From NCBI RefSeq assembly GCF_011806385.1, contig NZ_JAATOX010000032.1, positions 1 through 33,369 of the forward strand: a stretch of 33,369 nt of DNA, written 5' to 3'. Position numbers and translations under genes: made by a program. Every line of letters begins with the position of its first letter. Positions within the stretch are counted from its first letter, which is position 1. This DNA comes from Phaeobacter sp. HF9A (GTDB taxonomy: Bacteria > Pseudomonadota > Alphaproteobacteria > Rhodobacterales > Rhodobacteraceae). Positions 25,442-32,522 of this stretch are shown here, one piece after another. Below the pieces are notes generated by a model, which saw nothing but the letters and a program-made list of their open reading frames with translations, did not search any database and had not been told where the DNA came from.

Positions 25442-26883
25442 CAGCGTCTCTCCATCACTGTGGGCTCGTAGATCGAGGCCGGCAGGTCATAGCCCCAAAG
25501 GCGGAAGCGCTCGGAGAAGTGGCTGCGCACGCCGGTGGCGGTGAAATGGCCGATGATCTTATTGTCTGGCGTCAGGCCAACCCGTTGAAAGCGAAAGATT
25601 TCCTGCATGGAGATCACATCGCCTTCCATGCCGGTGATCTCGGTGATCGAGGTCATCCGCCGCGAGCCATCCTGAAGCCGCGAGGCCTGCACGATCAGGT
25701 TCACAGCCGAGGCAATCTGGCTGCGCACCGCCTTGATCGGCATTTCGATCCCGGCCATTGCGATCATGTTTTCCAGACGCGAAATCCCGTCGCGGGCAGA
25801 GTTGGCGTGGATCGTCGTCATGGACCCATCGTGGCCGGTGTTCATCGCCTGCAACATGTCGATCACCTCGGCGCCGCGCGTTTCGCCGACGATAATGCGG
25901 TCGGGCCGCATCCTCAGGGCGTTTTTCAGACAGTCGCGCGGCGAGACTTCGCCCTTGCCTTCGACGTTGGGCGGGCGGCTTTCCATCCGGCCCACATGGG
26001 TCTGTTGCAACTGAAGCTCGGCGGTGTCTTCGATGGTCAGGATGCGCTCGGAGTTGTCGATAAAGCTCGACAGCGCGTTCAGCGTGGTTGTCTTACCAGA
26101 GCCCGTACCACCCGACACGATGATGTTCAGCCGCGTGGAGACAGCAGCTTGCAGATAGGCGGCCATCTCTTCGGTGAAGGCACCGAAATTGACCAGATCG
26201 TCGATCTGCAACTTGTCTTTCTTGAACTTCCGAATGGACACCAGCGAGCCATCCACCGCGATCGGCGGCACCATGGCGTTGAAGCGCGACCCATCGGCCA
26301 GGCGCGCGTCCACATAGGGGTTGGATTCATCCACCCGCCGTCCGACGGCCGAAACGATCTTGTCGATGATCCGCATCAGGTGGCGTTCATCCTTGAAGGT
26401 CACATCCGAGAGTTCCAGCTTGCCCGCGCGCTCCACGAATATCTGCTGCGGGCCGTTCACCAGAATATCGGAAATGCTGTCATCCTTGAGCAGGGTTTCC
26501 AGCGGCCCAAGGCCGGTGACCTCGTCATAGAGCTCCTTGTTGAGCGTCTGGCGATCTTCGCGGTTGAGGACGATATTCTTGTCCTGGAGCACCTCGCTGG
26601 CGATCGAGGCGATCTCGGTGCGCAATTCCGCTTCGGTCGCTTTCTCCAGCGCCGCGAGGTTGAGGTTTTCCAACAGCTCGCGGTGCAGCTCCAGCTTGAT
26701 CTCGCTCATCCGCTCCTTGCGCTTGCGCTCGCGATCCATTGGCGCGGTCTCGGCGGCCTTGCGCTGGGTCGGGCGGCGCAGCACGGTTTTCACCGGCTCC
26801 GCGGGGGCTGCTGCGGCTTTCGGCTCCGGCTGAAGGGCCGGGTTTGCTGGCTTGGCGTTGGGTCGTTTGTACTTGGAAAACAT
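25441..26883 (-). CDS. cpaF: Tad/Cpa pilus secretion ATPase (CpaF/TadA)
   Basis: A 480-residue member of the GspE/VirB11 family that powers Flp pilus assembly. A low-complexity basic N-terminus (about 1-60) is followed by the N-terminal domain with ILVNGPQQIFVERAGKLEL. The ATPase core has Walker A GGTGSGKT (258-265), an Asp box near ERILTIEDTAELQL, and Walker B with RIIVGETRGAEVIDMLQAM. His-box-type residues appear in TGHDGSMTTIHANSA. The C-terminus ends SIYEPTVMERR. It is central in the operon, 29 bases after cpaE and overlapping tadB. Confidence 0.96.
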   Translation of the reverse strand: MFSKYKRPNAKPANPALQPEPKAAAAPAEPVKTVLRRPTQRKAAETAPMDRERKRKERMSEIKLELHRELLENLNLAALEKATEAELRTEIASIASEVLQDKNIVLNREDRQTLNKELYDEVTGLGPLETLLKDDSISDILVNGPQQIFVERAGKLELSDVTFKDERHLMRIIDKIVSAVGRRVDESNPYVDARLADGSRFNAMVPPIAVDGSLVSIRKFKKDKLQIDDLVNFGAFTEEMAAYLQAAVSTRLNIIVSGGTGSGKTTTLNALSSFIDNSERILTIEDTAELQLQQTHVGRMESRPPNVEGKGEVSPRDCLKNALRMRPDRIIVGETRGAEVIDMLQAMNTGHDGSMTTIHANSARDGISRLENMIAMAGIEMPIKAVRSQIASAVNLIVQASRLQDGSRRMTSITEITGMEGDVISMQEIFRFQRVGLTPDNKIIGHFTATGVRSHFSERFRLWGYDLPASIYEPTVMERR

Positions 26884-26912
26884 CGTTTTACCCCCAGGGT
26901 GTCACGCGTTGA

Positions 26913-28163
26913 TCAGGCGGCCTCTGCATCCGAGCGCCCCAGTTCATGCAGGCTGCGCGCCAGTTTGGCGATTTCCTTGCGCACCGGGTTCTTGGGGGCA
27001 GAGATGGCCAGCGGCTGACCATGGTCGCAGCTGTGCAGGATCGGCTTTCCCCCGTCCGGCAGCTGGACGTCGATGGAGATACCAAGGCTTTCTGCCATGC
27101 GTTTGACCCGGCTCTTGCCATTCAGGTCGGTGAATTTCGGCGCACGATTCAACAGAAACCGCAGCTTTTCAAAAGGCAGGTCTTCCGATTGCAGCGCCCG
27201 TTTCACCCGCAATGCGTTTTGCGCCGAGCGCATGTCCAGCTCGATCATGGCGAAATACACATGCGACAGGGTCAGCACCGTCTCTGTCCATTGCACCAGC
27301 GTATGCGGCATGTCGATGACCACAAAATCAAAATGGCTGCGCGCGGTTTCCACCACCCGAAGGATGTCTTCGGGGGTGATGAAATCCAGCGGCACCATGT
27401 CGGGCGGCGCGGTCAGCACCTGCAATTTGTCCTGAAACGAGACCAGCGACTGGCCAAAGATGTCTTCATCCATGGCTTCGGTTTCGCTCAGCATCTCCAT
27501 CACCGCCTCGCGGCGGGGCAGGTCGAGATAGGTCGAGACAGAGCCGGTTTGCAGATCGAAATCCAACAGGCAGACGTTGGGGCGGTCGGTGGTGTTCAGC
27601 TCCGCCAGCTCCCAGGCCAGGTTGACCGCAAAGGTCGAGGCGCCAGAGCCCCCCGCCAACCCATGCGAGACGATAACAGCGCCTTCGCGCTGGCTGTCGG
27701 CATGCAGCTTATGGGTCCGGGCCGGTGCCGGGGTAGGGGCGGCCACTTCCTTGGGCTGACGCAGCCGCTCCACCGCGGCGGCCAGTTCCTGTTCGGGCAG
27801 CGGGTAGGGGATGAATTCATCCGCCCCCTGGCGCAGCAGCTTATGCAGCGCGGCCGGGGTGACATCCTCGGCCACCAGAATGATCCTGATATTGCGTGAT
27901 TTGGCCTGGGTGATGATTTCGCCAATCAGTGGCAGGTTTTCCTCGTCTTCCGCATCCAGCGCAAGCGCGACAAATTCCACCGCTTCGGCTTCGGGTTGAT
28001 AGAAGAAGGCAAGCGCATCGGTAAAGCCAAGGTCGCCCCAGGCTTCGCCCATGACGCTCTCCATGTCCTCGATCAGCAGATCAAAGTTCTGAACGTCACG
28101 ACTGATTGTACAGGCTGCGATCGGCGCAGCATCAGCTTGCGAATTCCCATTCGTCATCGCCAT
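26913..28163 (-). CDS. cpaE: Pilus localisation protein CpaE/TadZ
   Basis: A 416-residue ParA/MinD-like protein with an N-terminal receiver-like domain (about 20-140, with LPLIGEIITQAKSRNIRIILV) and a C-terminal ATPase-like domain. The deviant Walker A region reads GLAGGSGAST: the signature Lys is absent, and the P-loop Lys is replaced by Ala175. FVVIDMPH stands at the Walker B-like position. TadZ/CpaE places the pilus apparatus, often at a pole. The ATG at 28163 (MAMTNGNSQ) follows GTGGGGAC; the frame is open to 28232, but the extra residues look non-coding. A 230-base gap upstream separates it from the OmpA-like gene and may hold its own promoter. Confidence 0.92.
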   Translation of the reverse strand: MAMTNGNSQADAAPIAACTISRDVQNFDLLIEDMESVMGEAWGDLGFTDALAFFYQPEAEAVEFVALALDAEDEENLPLIGEIITQAKSRNIRIILVAEDVTPAALHKLLRQGADEFIPYPLPEQELAAAVERLRQPKEVAAPTPAPARTHKLHADSQREGAVIVSHGLAGGSGASTFAVNLAWELAELNTTDRPNVCLLDFDLQTGSVSTYLDLPRREAVMEMLSETEAMDEDIFGQSLVSFQDKLQVLTAPPDMVPLDFITPEDILRVVETARSHFDFVVIDMPHTLVQWTETVLTLSHVYFAMIELDMRSAQNALRVKRALQSEDLPFEKLRFLLNRAPKFTDLNGKSRVKRMAESLGISIDVQLPDGGKPILHSCDHGQPLAISAPKNPVRKEIAKLARSLHELGRSDAEAA

Positions 28164-28293
28164 AGTCCCCACATTGTTCGGTCGCAGGCCAACGGACCTG
28201 CGGACCGACGCCGCCCCCACCACAAGGTACACGGCGCCCTATGGGATGACTGTCGTTCTTAATCTGGGCGACATTGGGGCCAAAAAGCTCCCA

Positions 28294-28322
28294 TTGTTGG
28301 GAAAATTAAACATCCCTAACAA
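28294..28322. promoter_or_regulatory. Inverted repeat upstream of cpaE
   Basis: TTGTTGGGA (28294-28302) and TCCCTAACAA (28313-28322) are inverted arms with one unpaired base, around an AT-rich 10-base centre (AAATTAAACA). It lies 130-160 bases upstream of cpaE in the only large gap in the middle of the locus. It could be an operator for a separate cpaE-cpaF-tadBC promoter. No regulator is identified. Confidence 0.35.
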
Positions 28323-28393
28323 CGGGTAAAGGCGATGACATCGTCACCGCCTTGCAGCTGATCCGGTTTTTCGTCGTGGCCAGAAGGGCTTGG

Positions 28394-29020
28394 CTACTCC
28401 GCGTTTTGCAGGAACTGCTCGCGGGTCAGCGTGGTCGGCACCACGGCGCTCTGGACGTAGTCGCGATAGATGATCTGCGCGTATTTGCCATCAAGCTCGT
28501 TCACCCGTGCCGCGACAAAGCCGCTGACCTCGGTGACAGTACGCCGGTTGCGGCGTTCGCGCTGATCGGTCAGCACAAGAGGCTGCGTTTCGCCAAAGGA
28601 GGCCACCGCCTCCAGCCGCTGCCGGCTGATGCCATGCGAAACGAGGTAATTCACCGCCGCCCGCGCCCGTCTCAGGCCAAGCGCCTTGTTGTAGCGCTGG
28701 CTGCCGACGGCATCGGTATGGCCATAGACGCGAAAGCGCACTTCGGGGAATTGCTTGATCCAGTCGGCCTGTTGATCCAGCACCAGACGCGCCGCACCAT
28801 CGAGCCGGGCACTGTCGAAATCAAAGTTGATGGTATTGGGCACGTCCTGCGCGAACCGCTTGGCCAGTTGGATCTGATAGCTGCGGTCACCGCTCAGAAC
28901 GGCGGTGTTATTGGCATTGGCCGAGCCGAAATACGCGCCATCAATGGGTTGGCCCGCCTCGCGGTAGGCGCAGGCGCTTGTGATCAGGGACAGTCCAATA
29001 ATCGCCGTGTACTTTAGCAT
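28394..29020 (-). CDS. OmpA-family lipoprotein in the CpaD position of the tad locus
   Basis: A 208-residue predicted lipoprotein with lipobox LITSAC (Cys17). A ~50-residue variable region precedes an OmpA-type peptidoglycan-binding domain with INFDFDSARL, FRVYGHTDAVGS and NKALGLRRARAAVNYL. A C-terminal extension of about 50 residues (from about 160) ends in TREQFLQNAE. In Caulobacter this place between secretin and CpaE is held by CpaD, which I do not see here. An OmpA-type protein could anchor the secretin to peptidoglycan, but that is inference. ATG 29020 was chosen; a GTG at 29029 is the alternative. It starts 21 bases after the secretin stop. Confidence 0.88.
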   Translation of the reverse strand: MLKYTAIIGLSLITSACAYREAGQPIDGAYFGSANANNTAVLSGDRSYQIQLAKRFAQDVPNTINFDFDSARLDGAARLVLDQQADWIKQFPEVRFRVYGHTDAVGSQRYNKALGLRRARAAVNYLVSHGISRQRLEAVASFGETQPLVLTDQRERRNRRTVTEVSGFVAARVNELDGKYAQIIYRDYVQSAVVPTTLTREQFLQNAE

Positions 29021-29041
29021 CTGCGCCACCGTTTGTTATTC

Positions 29042-30433
29042 TTAGTCAAGGAGATAGCCATAAGAGCCGTTGAAATCCTGGTTGGCGACCTCGCCCGCGG
29101 CACCGGTTTGCGCCCGTTCGGTCCGCCCCATCAGGAACAGGTTCTTTTCGCTGGGCGGCTTGATCCGGTCGGTCGGCAACGAGAAGGCATCGCCCCGCGT
29201 CGGGGTCACCAGATGGGCCGACACGATAATGACCAGCTCGCTTTGTTTGCGTTCGTAATCGGCGCTGCGGAACAGCGCACCCAGCACCGGAACATCGCCG
29301 AGCCAGGGAATTTGTGCGGCATTATCAAGAAAGTTGTCCTCGATCAGCCCGGCAATGGCAAAGCTCTCGCCGTCGCGCATCTCCACGGTGGTGGAGGTTT
29401 CCCGTTTCGAGAAGGCGTTAATCGACAGACCATCCAGCGTGATGGAGTTGTTCGGGTCGATCTCTGACACCGCGGCGCGCAGCTCCAGATTGATCAGATC
29501 GCCGTCCACCACCCGGGGCACAAAATTCAGCTCGACACCAAAGGGTTTGAACTCGACCGTGGTCTTGCCATTGTCCTGCGCAACCGGAACCGGGTATTCG
29601 CCACCCGCAAGGAAGCTGGCCTCCTGTCCTGACAGCGCCGAGAGATTGGGCTCTGCCAGGGTGCGGACCAGGCCTTTTTGCTCCAGCGCTTCCAGCAGCA
29701 CGCCAAATTCGATCGAGCCGATATCAAATCCTATAAAAGTGGCGCCGCTGATCCCATCCTTGGTTGCGATACTGGCGCCGCCCAGGCCGTTCTCGCCATT
29801 CAGCCAGGTGCCGGTTTCGCCCGTGGTATTGTTGCCGCGAAACGCCACGGAGGAGCCCAGGGACTTGCTGACAGAGCGTTCCATCTCGGCAAATCGAACC
29901 TTAAGCATCACCTGCTGCACGCCGCCGACGGTCATCAGGTTGCTGACCCGATCCGGCGCATAGCGTTCGGCCAGATCCAGCGCCCGTTGCAGGCGCTGCC
30001 CGCTGGAAACATTCCCCGAAAGCACAATACCGTCGTTGGCGGTGCGCACTTCGATTTTCTCGTTCGGCAGGATCTGTTTCAGCCGTTGTTTGAACTCTGT
30101 GACATCAGCGGCGACCTTCACATCCACATTGGTGATCAGCCGACCGGACCCATCCAGCAGCGTCAGCGTGGTGGTGCCGGGGGATTTCCCCAGAACATAG
30201 ATTGTCCGGTCCGAAAGCGAGGAAATATCCGCAATGCCGGGGTTGGCGATGCTCAGTTCCGCAAAGGGTACATCCGCTTCGACGACCACCGCCCGATTCA
30301 TGGGCACATCGAGCACGGCATTGGTGCCCTTTTTCACGACTTTCACGCCCTGGGCCAGGCTGGCCTCGGGGAGCGATGCACAGAGAAGGGTCAGCCCCGT
30401 GAGGGCTGCCGCGAAATAACGTCCGATTGACAT
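29042..30433 (-). CDS. cpaC: Tad pilus outer-membrane secretin CpaC/RcpA
   Basis: A 463-residue secretin that forms the outer-membrane pore for the Flp pilus. The signal peptide is cleaved near residue 28 (ASLAQG). N-terminal domains (about 35-170) contain NPGIADISSLSDRTIYVLGKSPG, the pilus-type N0/BON-like region. The secretin core follows with VMLKVRFAEMERSVSKSLG, LAEPNLSALSGQEASFLAGGE and VEFKPFGVELNFVP, then GLIEDNFLDNAAQIPWLGDVPVLGALF, which is typical of the family. The ATG at 30433 follows AGGCAGG; an upstream ATG at 30454 is less likely. It lies 228 bases after cpaB. Confidence 0.95.
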   Translation of the reverse strand: MSIGRYFAAALTGLTLLCASLPEASLAQGVKVVKKGTNAVLDVPMNRAVVVEADVPFAELSIANPGIADISSLSDRTIYVLGKSPGTTTLTLLDGSGRLITNVDVKVAADVTEFKQRLKQILPNEKIEVRTANDGIVLSGNVSSGQRLQRALDLAERYAPDRVSNLMTVGGVQQVMLKVRFAEMERSVSKSLGSSVAFRGNNTTGETGTWLNGENGLGGASIATKDGISGATFIGFDIGSIEFGVLLEALEQKGLVRTLAEPNLSALSGQEASFLAGGEYPVPVAQDNGKTTVEFKPFGVELNFVPRVVDGDLINLELRAAVSEIDPNNSITLDGLSINAFSKRETSTTVEMRDGESFAIAGLIEDNFLDNAAQIPWLGDVPVLGALFRSADYERKQSELVIIVSAHLVTPTRGDAFSLPTDRIKPPSEKNLFLMGRTERAQTGAAGEVANQDFNGSYGYLLD

Positions 30434-30661
30434 GTGACCTGCCTTTCCGATCACGCCTCAGATGCGGGGTCTTGTTGCCCCAATTTTGCGACCAATCTGC
30501 GTTAGTTCTGCTTTCATTGCAAGAATCAATGGCTTCGCGGCGGATTTTCATCCGCTGCACGTGGGGGGCGGGGCCACATGGCAACACCCCCGCGCCGGTC
30601 TGGATGGCACGAGGGTGTTGCTAAGGCGTTGAAAAAAGGTCGTGTGCTCGCTTGGCCCAGC

Positions 30662-31525
30662 TCAGTCGGTGCAGGGGATCGGAATTTCCATCACCTCGGC
30701 GCCACGGCGGGTGCGGATGGTGCAGACCTTGTCTTCCTGGACCTGTTGCGGTGCTTCAATGCTGCCGAGCCCGAGGAGTTTGCGCTGGTCCACCTCGACA
30801 AGGGCCGCGATGGTGTCATCCTCGGCGCCAACCAGGGACAGCGACAGGCTACCGGTCGATTGCGCCTGGGCCAGAACCGCGACCTGTTCGGGGCGGGCGG
30901 CCACGGTGACGGTGCGGGCGATCACGGCCTCGCTGATATCGTTGCCAGCCGTCTGGTCCACCGCGATCAGCTCGATATTGGTCTGGATCAGACGGGTGAC
31001 CTCGCCCCGGCGATCTTGACCACGCTGCGACGGTGGCTCGCCGCTCCAGTAGACATCCACCCGGTCGCCCGGACGCAGGAAACCGGACACGCCAGAGGCC
31101 ACATCAACCCGGATCGCAAAGGCGCGCATGCCCCGTTCCAGCCGTGAGGTAATGCCCGCATCTTCGCCCGGGGCGGTAACCTTAACCGCCAGAATGGGTT
31201 CGCCCTTTTCCATCGTGCGCAGCACGTAGCGGGCGTCTTTCGCGGTGTCGGACGGGAAAAGCACCGTTTCGTCGGCAAAGACCCCCTCCGGCAGGGAGGT
31301 CTGCGGCCACTGGACGCGGCGGACACTCTCCTTGGTGAGTTTCTGACCGTATTTCAGCGGCTCATTGGCGACGAAGACATCTATCGTGGGCACCGCATTC
31401 TTGCCATTGGCACGCTCTTGCGCCAGCGCCGTCTGATAGGTTTCGATGTAATTCTTGGCCATCATGACCGCGCCGCCTGCGAGGGCGACACCCACGATGA
31501 GCACCAGTCCGAAAACCGCTCGCAT
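30662..31525 (-). CDS. cpaB: Flp pilus assembly protein CpaB/RcpC
   Basis: A 287-residue protein. An N-terminal membrane anchor (about residues 3-24) is followed by an SAF/AFP-like domain: VPTIDVFVANEPLKYGQKLTKE, VQWPQTSLPEGVF and MRAFAIRVDVASGVSGFLRPGDRVDVYW. The C-terminal part ends with a Cys-containing VCTIRTRRGAEVMEIPIPC. CpaB/RcpC is a periplasmic partner of the secretin and may bind peptidoglycan or the pilus. AAAGGGA lies before the ATG at 31525, which was preferred to 31558. A 228-base gap before cpaC holds no gene I can support. Confidence 0.93.
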   Translation of the reverse strand: MRAVFGLVLIVGVALAGGAVMMAKNYIETYQTALAQERANGKNAVPTIDVFVANEPLKYGQKLTKESVRRVQWPQTSLPEGVFADETVLFPSDTAKDARYVLRTMEKGEPILAVKVTAPGEDAGITSRLERGMRAFAIRVDVASGVSGFLRPGDRVDVYWSGEPPSQRGQDRRGEVTRLIQTNIELIAVDQTAGNDISEAVIARTVTVAARPEQVAVLAQAQSTGSLSLSLVGAEDDTIAALVEVDQRKLLGLGSIEAPQQVQEDKVCTIRTRRGAEVMEIPIPCTD

Positions 31526-31568
31526 GGTAGTCCCTTTCTGTCGCGTTTCTGACAGCAATGTTGCCCAG

Positions 31569-31590
31569 GCCCGTTGGTTCTTTTACGGGC
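31569..31590. other. Stem-loop upstream of cpaB
   Basis: GCCCGT (31569-31574) pairs with ACGGGC (31585-31590) around a 10-base loop; flanking CCA and TGG can add pairs with one bulge. It lies between the second pilin and cpaB, with no T-run on the minus strand. It may mark RNA processing that separates pilin from assembly transcripts. Confidence 0.4.
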
Positions 31591-31689
31591 TGGCGGAATG
31601 TCTTTTACGCCATATTATGTGACGCGCAGGATGGTGTTGCGCGCATCGCCCTATGGTCGTCGGGGCAAAAGATAGCGGTGCCGGGCTGG

Positions 31690-31866
31690 TCAGGATGACA
31701 AGCTGGCAATGTAGGTCGCCACATTTGTAGCGAACTCCGAGAACGTCGTTTCCATGCTCGCATAGCTGGCGAGGGTGAAGCCGACGATCAAGGCACATAA
31801 CACCACCCAATCCACGGTGACGGCGCCGTCTTCATGCAGCAAAAAGCTCTTCAAACGCTTCAACAT
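31690..31866 (-). CDS. Second Flp-like pilin, 58 residues
   Basis: A 58-residue Flp/Fap-type pilin, small enough to be missed by gene finders. A short basic leader MLKRLKSFLLHEDG is followed by a type IVc prepilin motif, with cleavage expected between Gly14 and Ala15 (DG/AVTVDW). The hydrophobic helix VVLCALIVGFTLASYA comes next, then a short polar tail ending ATYIASLSS. It shares GAVTVDWVVLCA with the longer Flp gene upstream, so the two are paralogues. The tail differs, so this may be a minor or inactive form. Coordinates were derived by translating the minus strand from ATG 31866 to TGA 31690. Confidence 0.82.
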   Translation of the reverse strand: MLKRLKSFLLHEDGAVTVDWVVLCALIVGFTLASYASMETTFSEFATNVATYIASLSS

Positions 31867-31897
31867 AACGCCTCACTTTCCGATGCATCAAGAACAC

Positions 31898-31932
31898 TTC
31901 GGGCCGTCGCCGGTAAATGAGCGCGGCCCGAA
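31898..31932 (-). other. GC-rich stem-loop between the two pilin genes
   Basis: TTCGGGCCG (31898-31906) and CGGCCCGAA (31924-31932) are perfect nine-base inverted arms around a 17-base loop. On the minus strand the stem follows the T-run of the hairpin nearer flp and has no T-run of its own. It may protect the flp mRNA 3' end. Confidence 0.5.
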
Positions 31933-31934
31933 AA

Positions 31935-31960
31935 ATCTCATTCAGATCAAACTGATCTGA
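31935..31960 (-). terminator. Hairpin with T-run just after flp, possible attenuator
   Basis: Bases 31942-31960 (TCAGATCA, AAC, TGATCTGA) form a perfect 8-base-pair hairpin beginning ten bases after the flp stop. On the minus strand it is followed by ATGAGATTTTT. The stem is AT-rich and the T-run offset, so termination would be partial. That suits a highly expressed pilin gene placed before less abundant assembly genes. Confidence 0.5.
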
Positions 31961-31969
31961 TCCAGGGGC

Positions 31970-32161
31970 TTACTCGCCTGTCGCGCCCACGGTGATGCCT
32001 TGCAGGGTCTCTGCGGTGTTGGTTGCCAGCTGGTCGGTGCCGCCTTTCAGGTTGCCAACAACAACGGCGGCCAGGCCAACAACGGCGGCGCAGAGCACAA
32101 CCCAGTCAACGGTCACGGCGCCAGATTCGTCATTGCGGAAGTTTTTGAAAAGTTTGATCAT
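31970..32161 (-). CDS. flp: Flp-family pilin (major candidate)
   Basis: A 63-residue Flp pilin, probably the main pilus subunit. The leader MIKLFKNFRNDESG is followed by the processing site SG/AVTVDW and the hydrophobic helix VVLCAAVVGLAAVVVGNL. A polar tail ends ITVGATGE. After cleavage the residue at +5 would be Asp and at +6 Trp, rather than the Glu-Tyr pair of most Flp pilins. ATG 32161 was chosen over an upstream start at 32197 because a strong AGGAGGGA site lies six bases before it and the leader is then of normal length. It is the first gene of the tad locus in this window. Confidence 0.93.
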   Translation of the reverse strand: MIKLFKNFRNDESGAVTVDWVVLCAAVVGLAAVVVGNLKGGTDQLATNTAETLQGITVGATGE

Positions 32162-32315
32162 GGTTCGTCCCTCCTGAGGATCGGTAAATAATGTCATCCT
32201 GTTCCGGGGCTTCGTGTCGTCTGCTCTCTCACCTTCAGATGACGTCCCGCTTTGGATGTGACTTTTATCCCTATCCAGCGTGGCAGGAATTGGGCCGAAA
32301 CCCGGAAACCGGCCT

Positions 32316-32336
32316 TTAAGATTAAAAAAATCTTAG
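32316..32336. promoter_or_regulatory. CtrA-like box inside an AT-rich inverted repeat
   Basis: TTAA (32322-32325), seven bases, TTAG (32333-32336) matches the CtrA consensus TTAA-N7-TTAA at seven of eight positions. TTAAGATT (32316-32323) and AATCTTAG (32329-32336) are near-perfect inverted arms. The box lies immediately upstream of the transglycosylase promoter and about 160 bases from flp. CtrA binding is inferred. Confidence 0.45.
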
Positions 32337-32340
32337 TAAA

Positions 32341-32370
32341 TTGGGTAAGCCCATGTCCCAAAAGTATAAT
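32341..32370 (+). promoter_or_regulatory. Sigma-70 promoter for the lytic transglycosylase
   Basis: TTGGGT (32341-32346), an 18-base spacer, and a perfect TATAAT (32365-32370). Transcription would start near 32377, leaving a leader of about 145 bases. The CtrA-like box sits just upstream of the -35. Confidence 0.6.
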
Positions 32371-32522
32371 TCACGAGTTCTTGAGGCGCCGAGAGAGATT
32401 TTCCGCGCGGAATGAGGAAGAAATGTGGCCAAATGGCCCAAATCCTGACCTCTGGGCTGGATTTCGACGGTGGATTGGCCCAGAATTTTTTGAACCAAGA
32501 GCCATGAGGCGAGCAGAAACGG

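Larger units (their letters stand above)
32162..32522. other. Divergent control region between flp and the lytic transglycosylase
   Basis: A 361-base AT-richer gap with no supported gene. It holds the flp leader and its AGGAGGGA site, an AT-rich inverted repeat with a CtrA-like box (32316-32336), and a plus-strand sigma-70 promoter (32341-32370). A plus-strand frame starting at 32252 crosses into the transglycosylase out of frame and is rejected. No convincing -35/-10 pair for flp was found on the minus strand. Confidence 0.6.

Noticed and set aside
23882-27018. Two long plus-strand frames opposite tadC, tadB and cpaF
   Set aside because: Antisense to genes with Walker and F-domain motifs; His/Gln/Arg-rich shadow composition.
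28306-28320. CtrA box upstream of cpaE
   Set aside because: TTAA-N7-TAAC matches the second half-site poorly; mentioned only as weak support within the inverted-repeat finding.
31583-31810. 75-residue minus-strand frame overlapping the second pilin
   Set aside because: Out of frame with the pilin, which has a clear prepilin signature; no family features.
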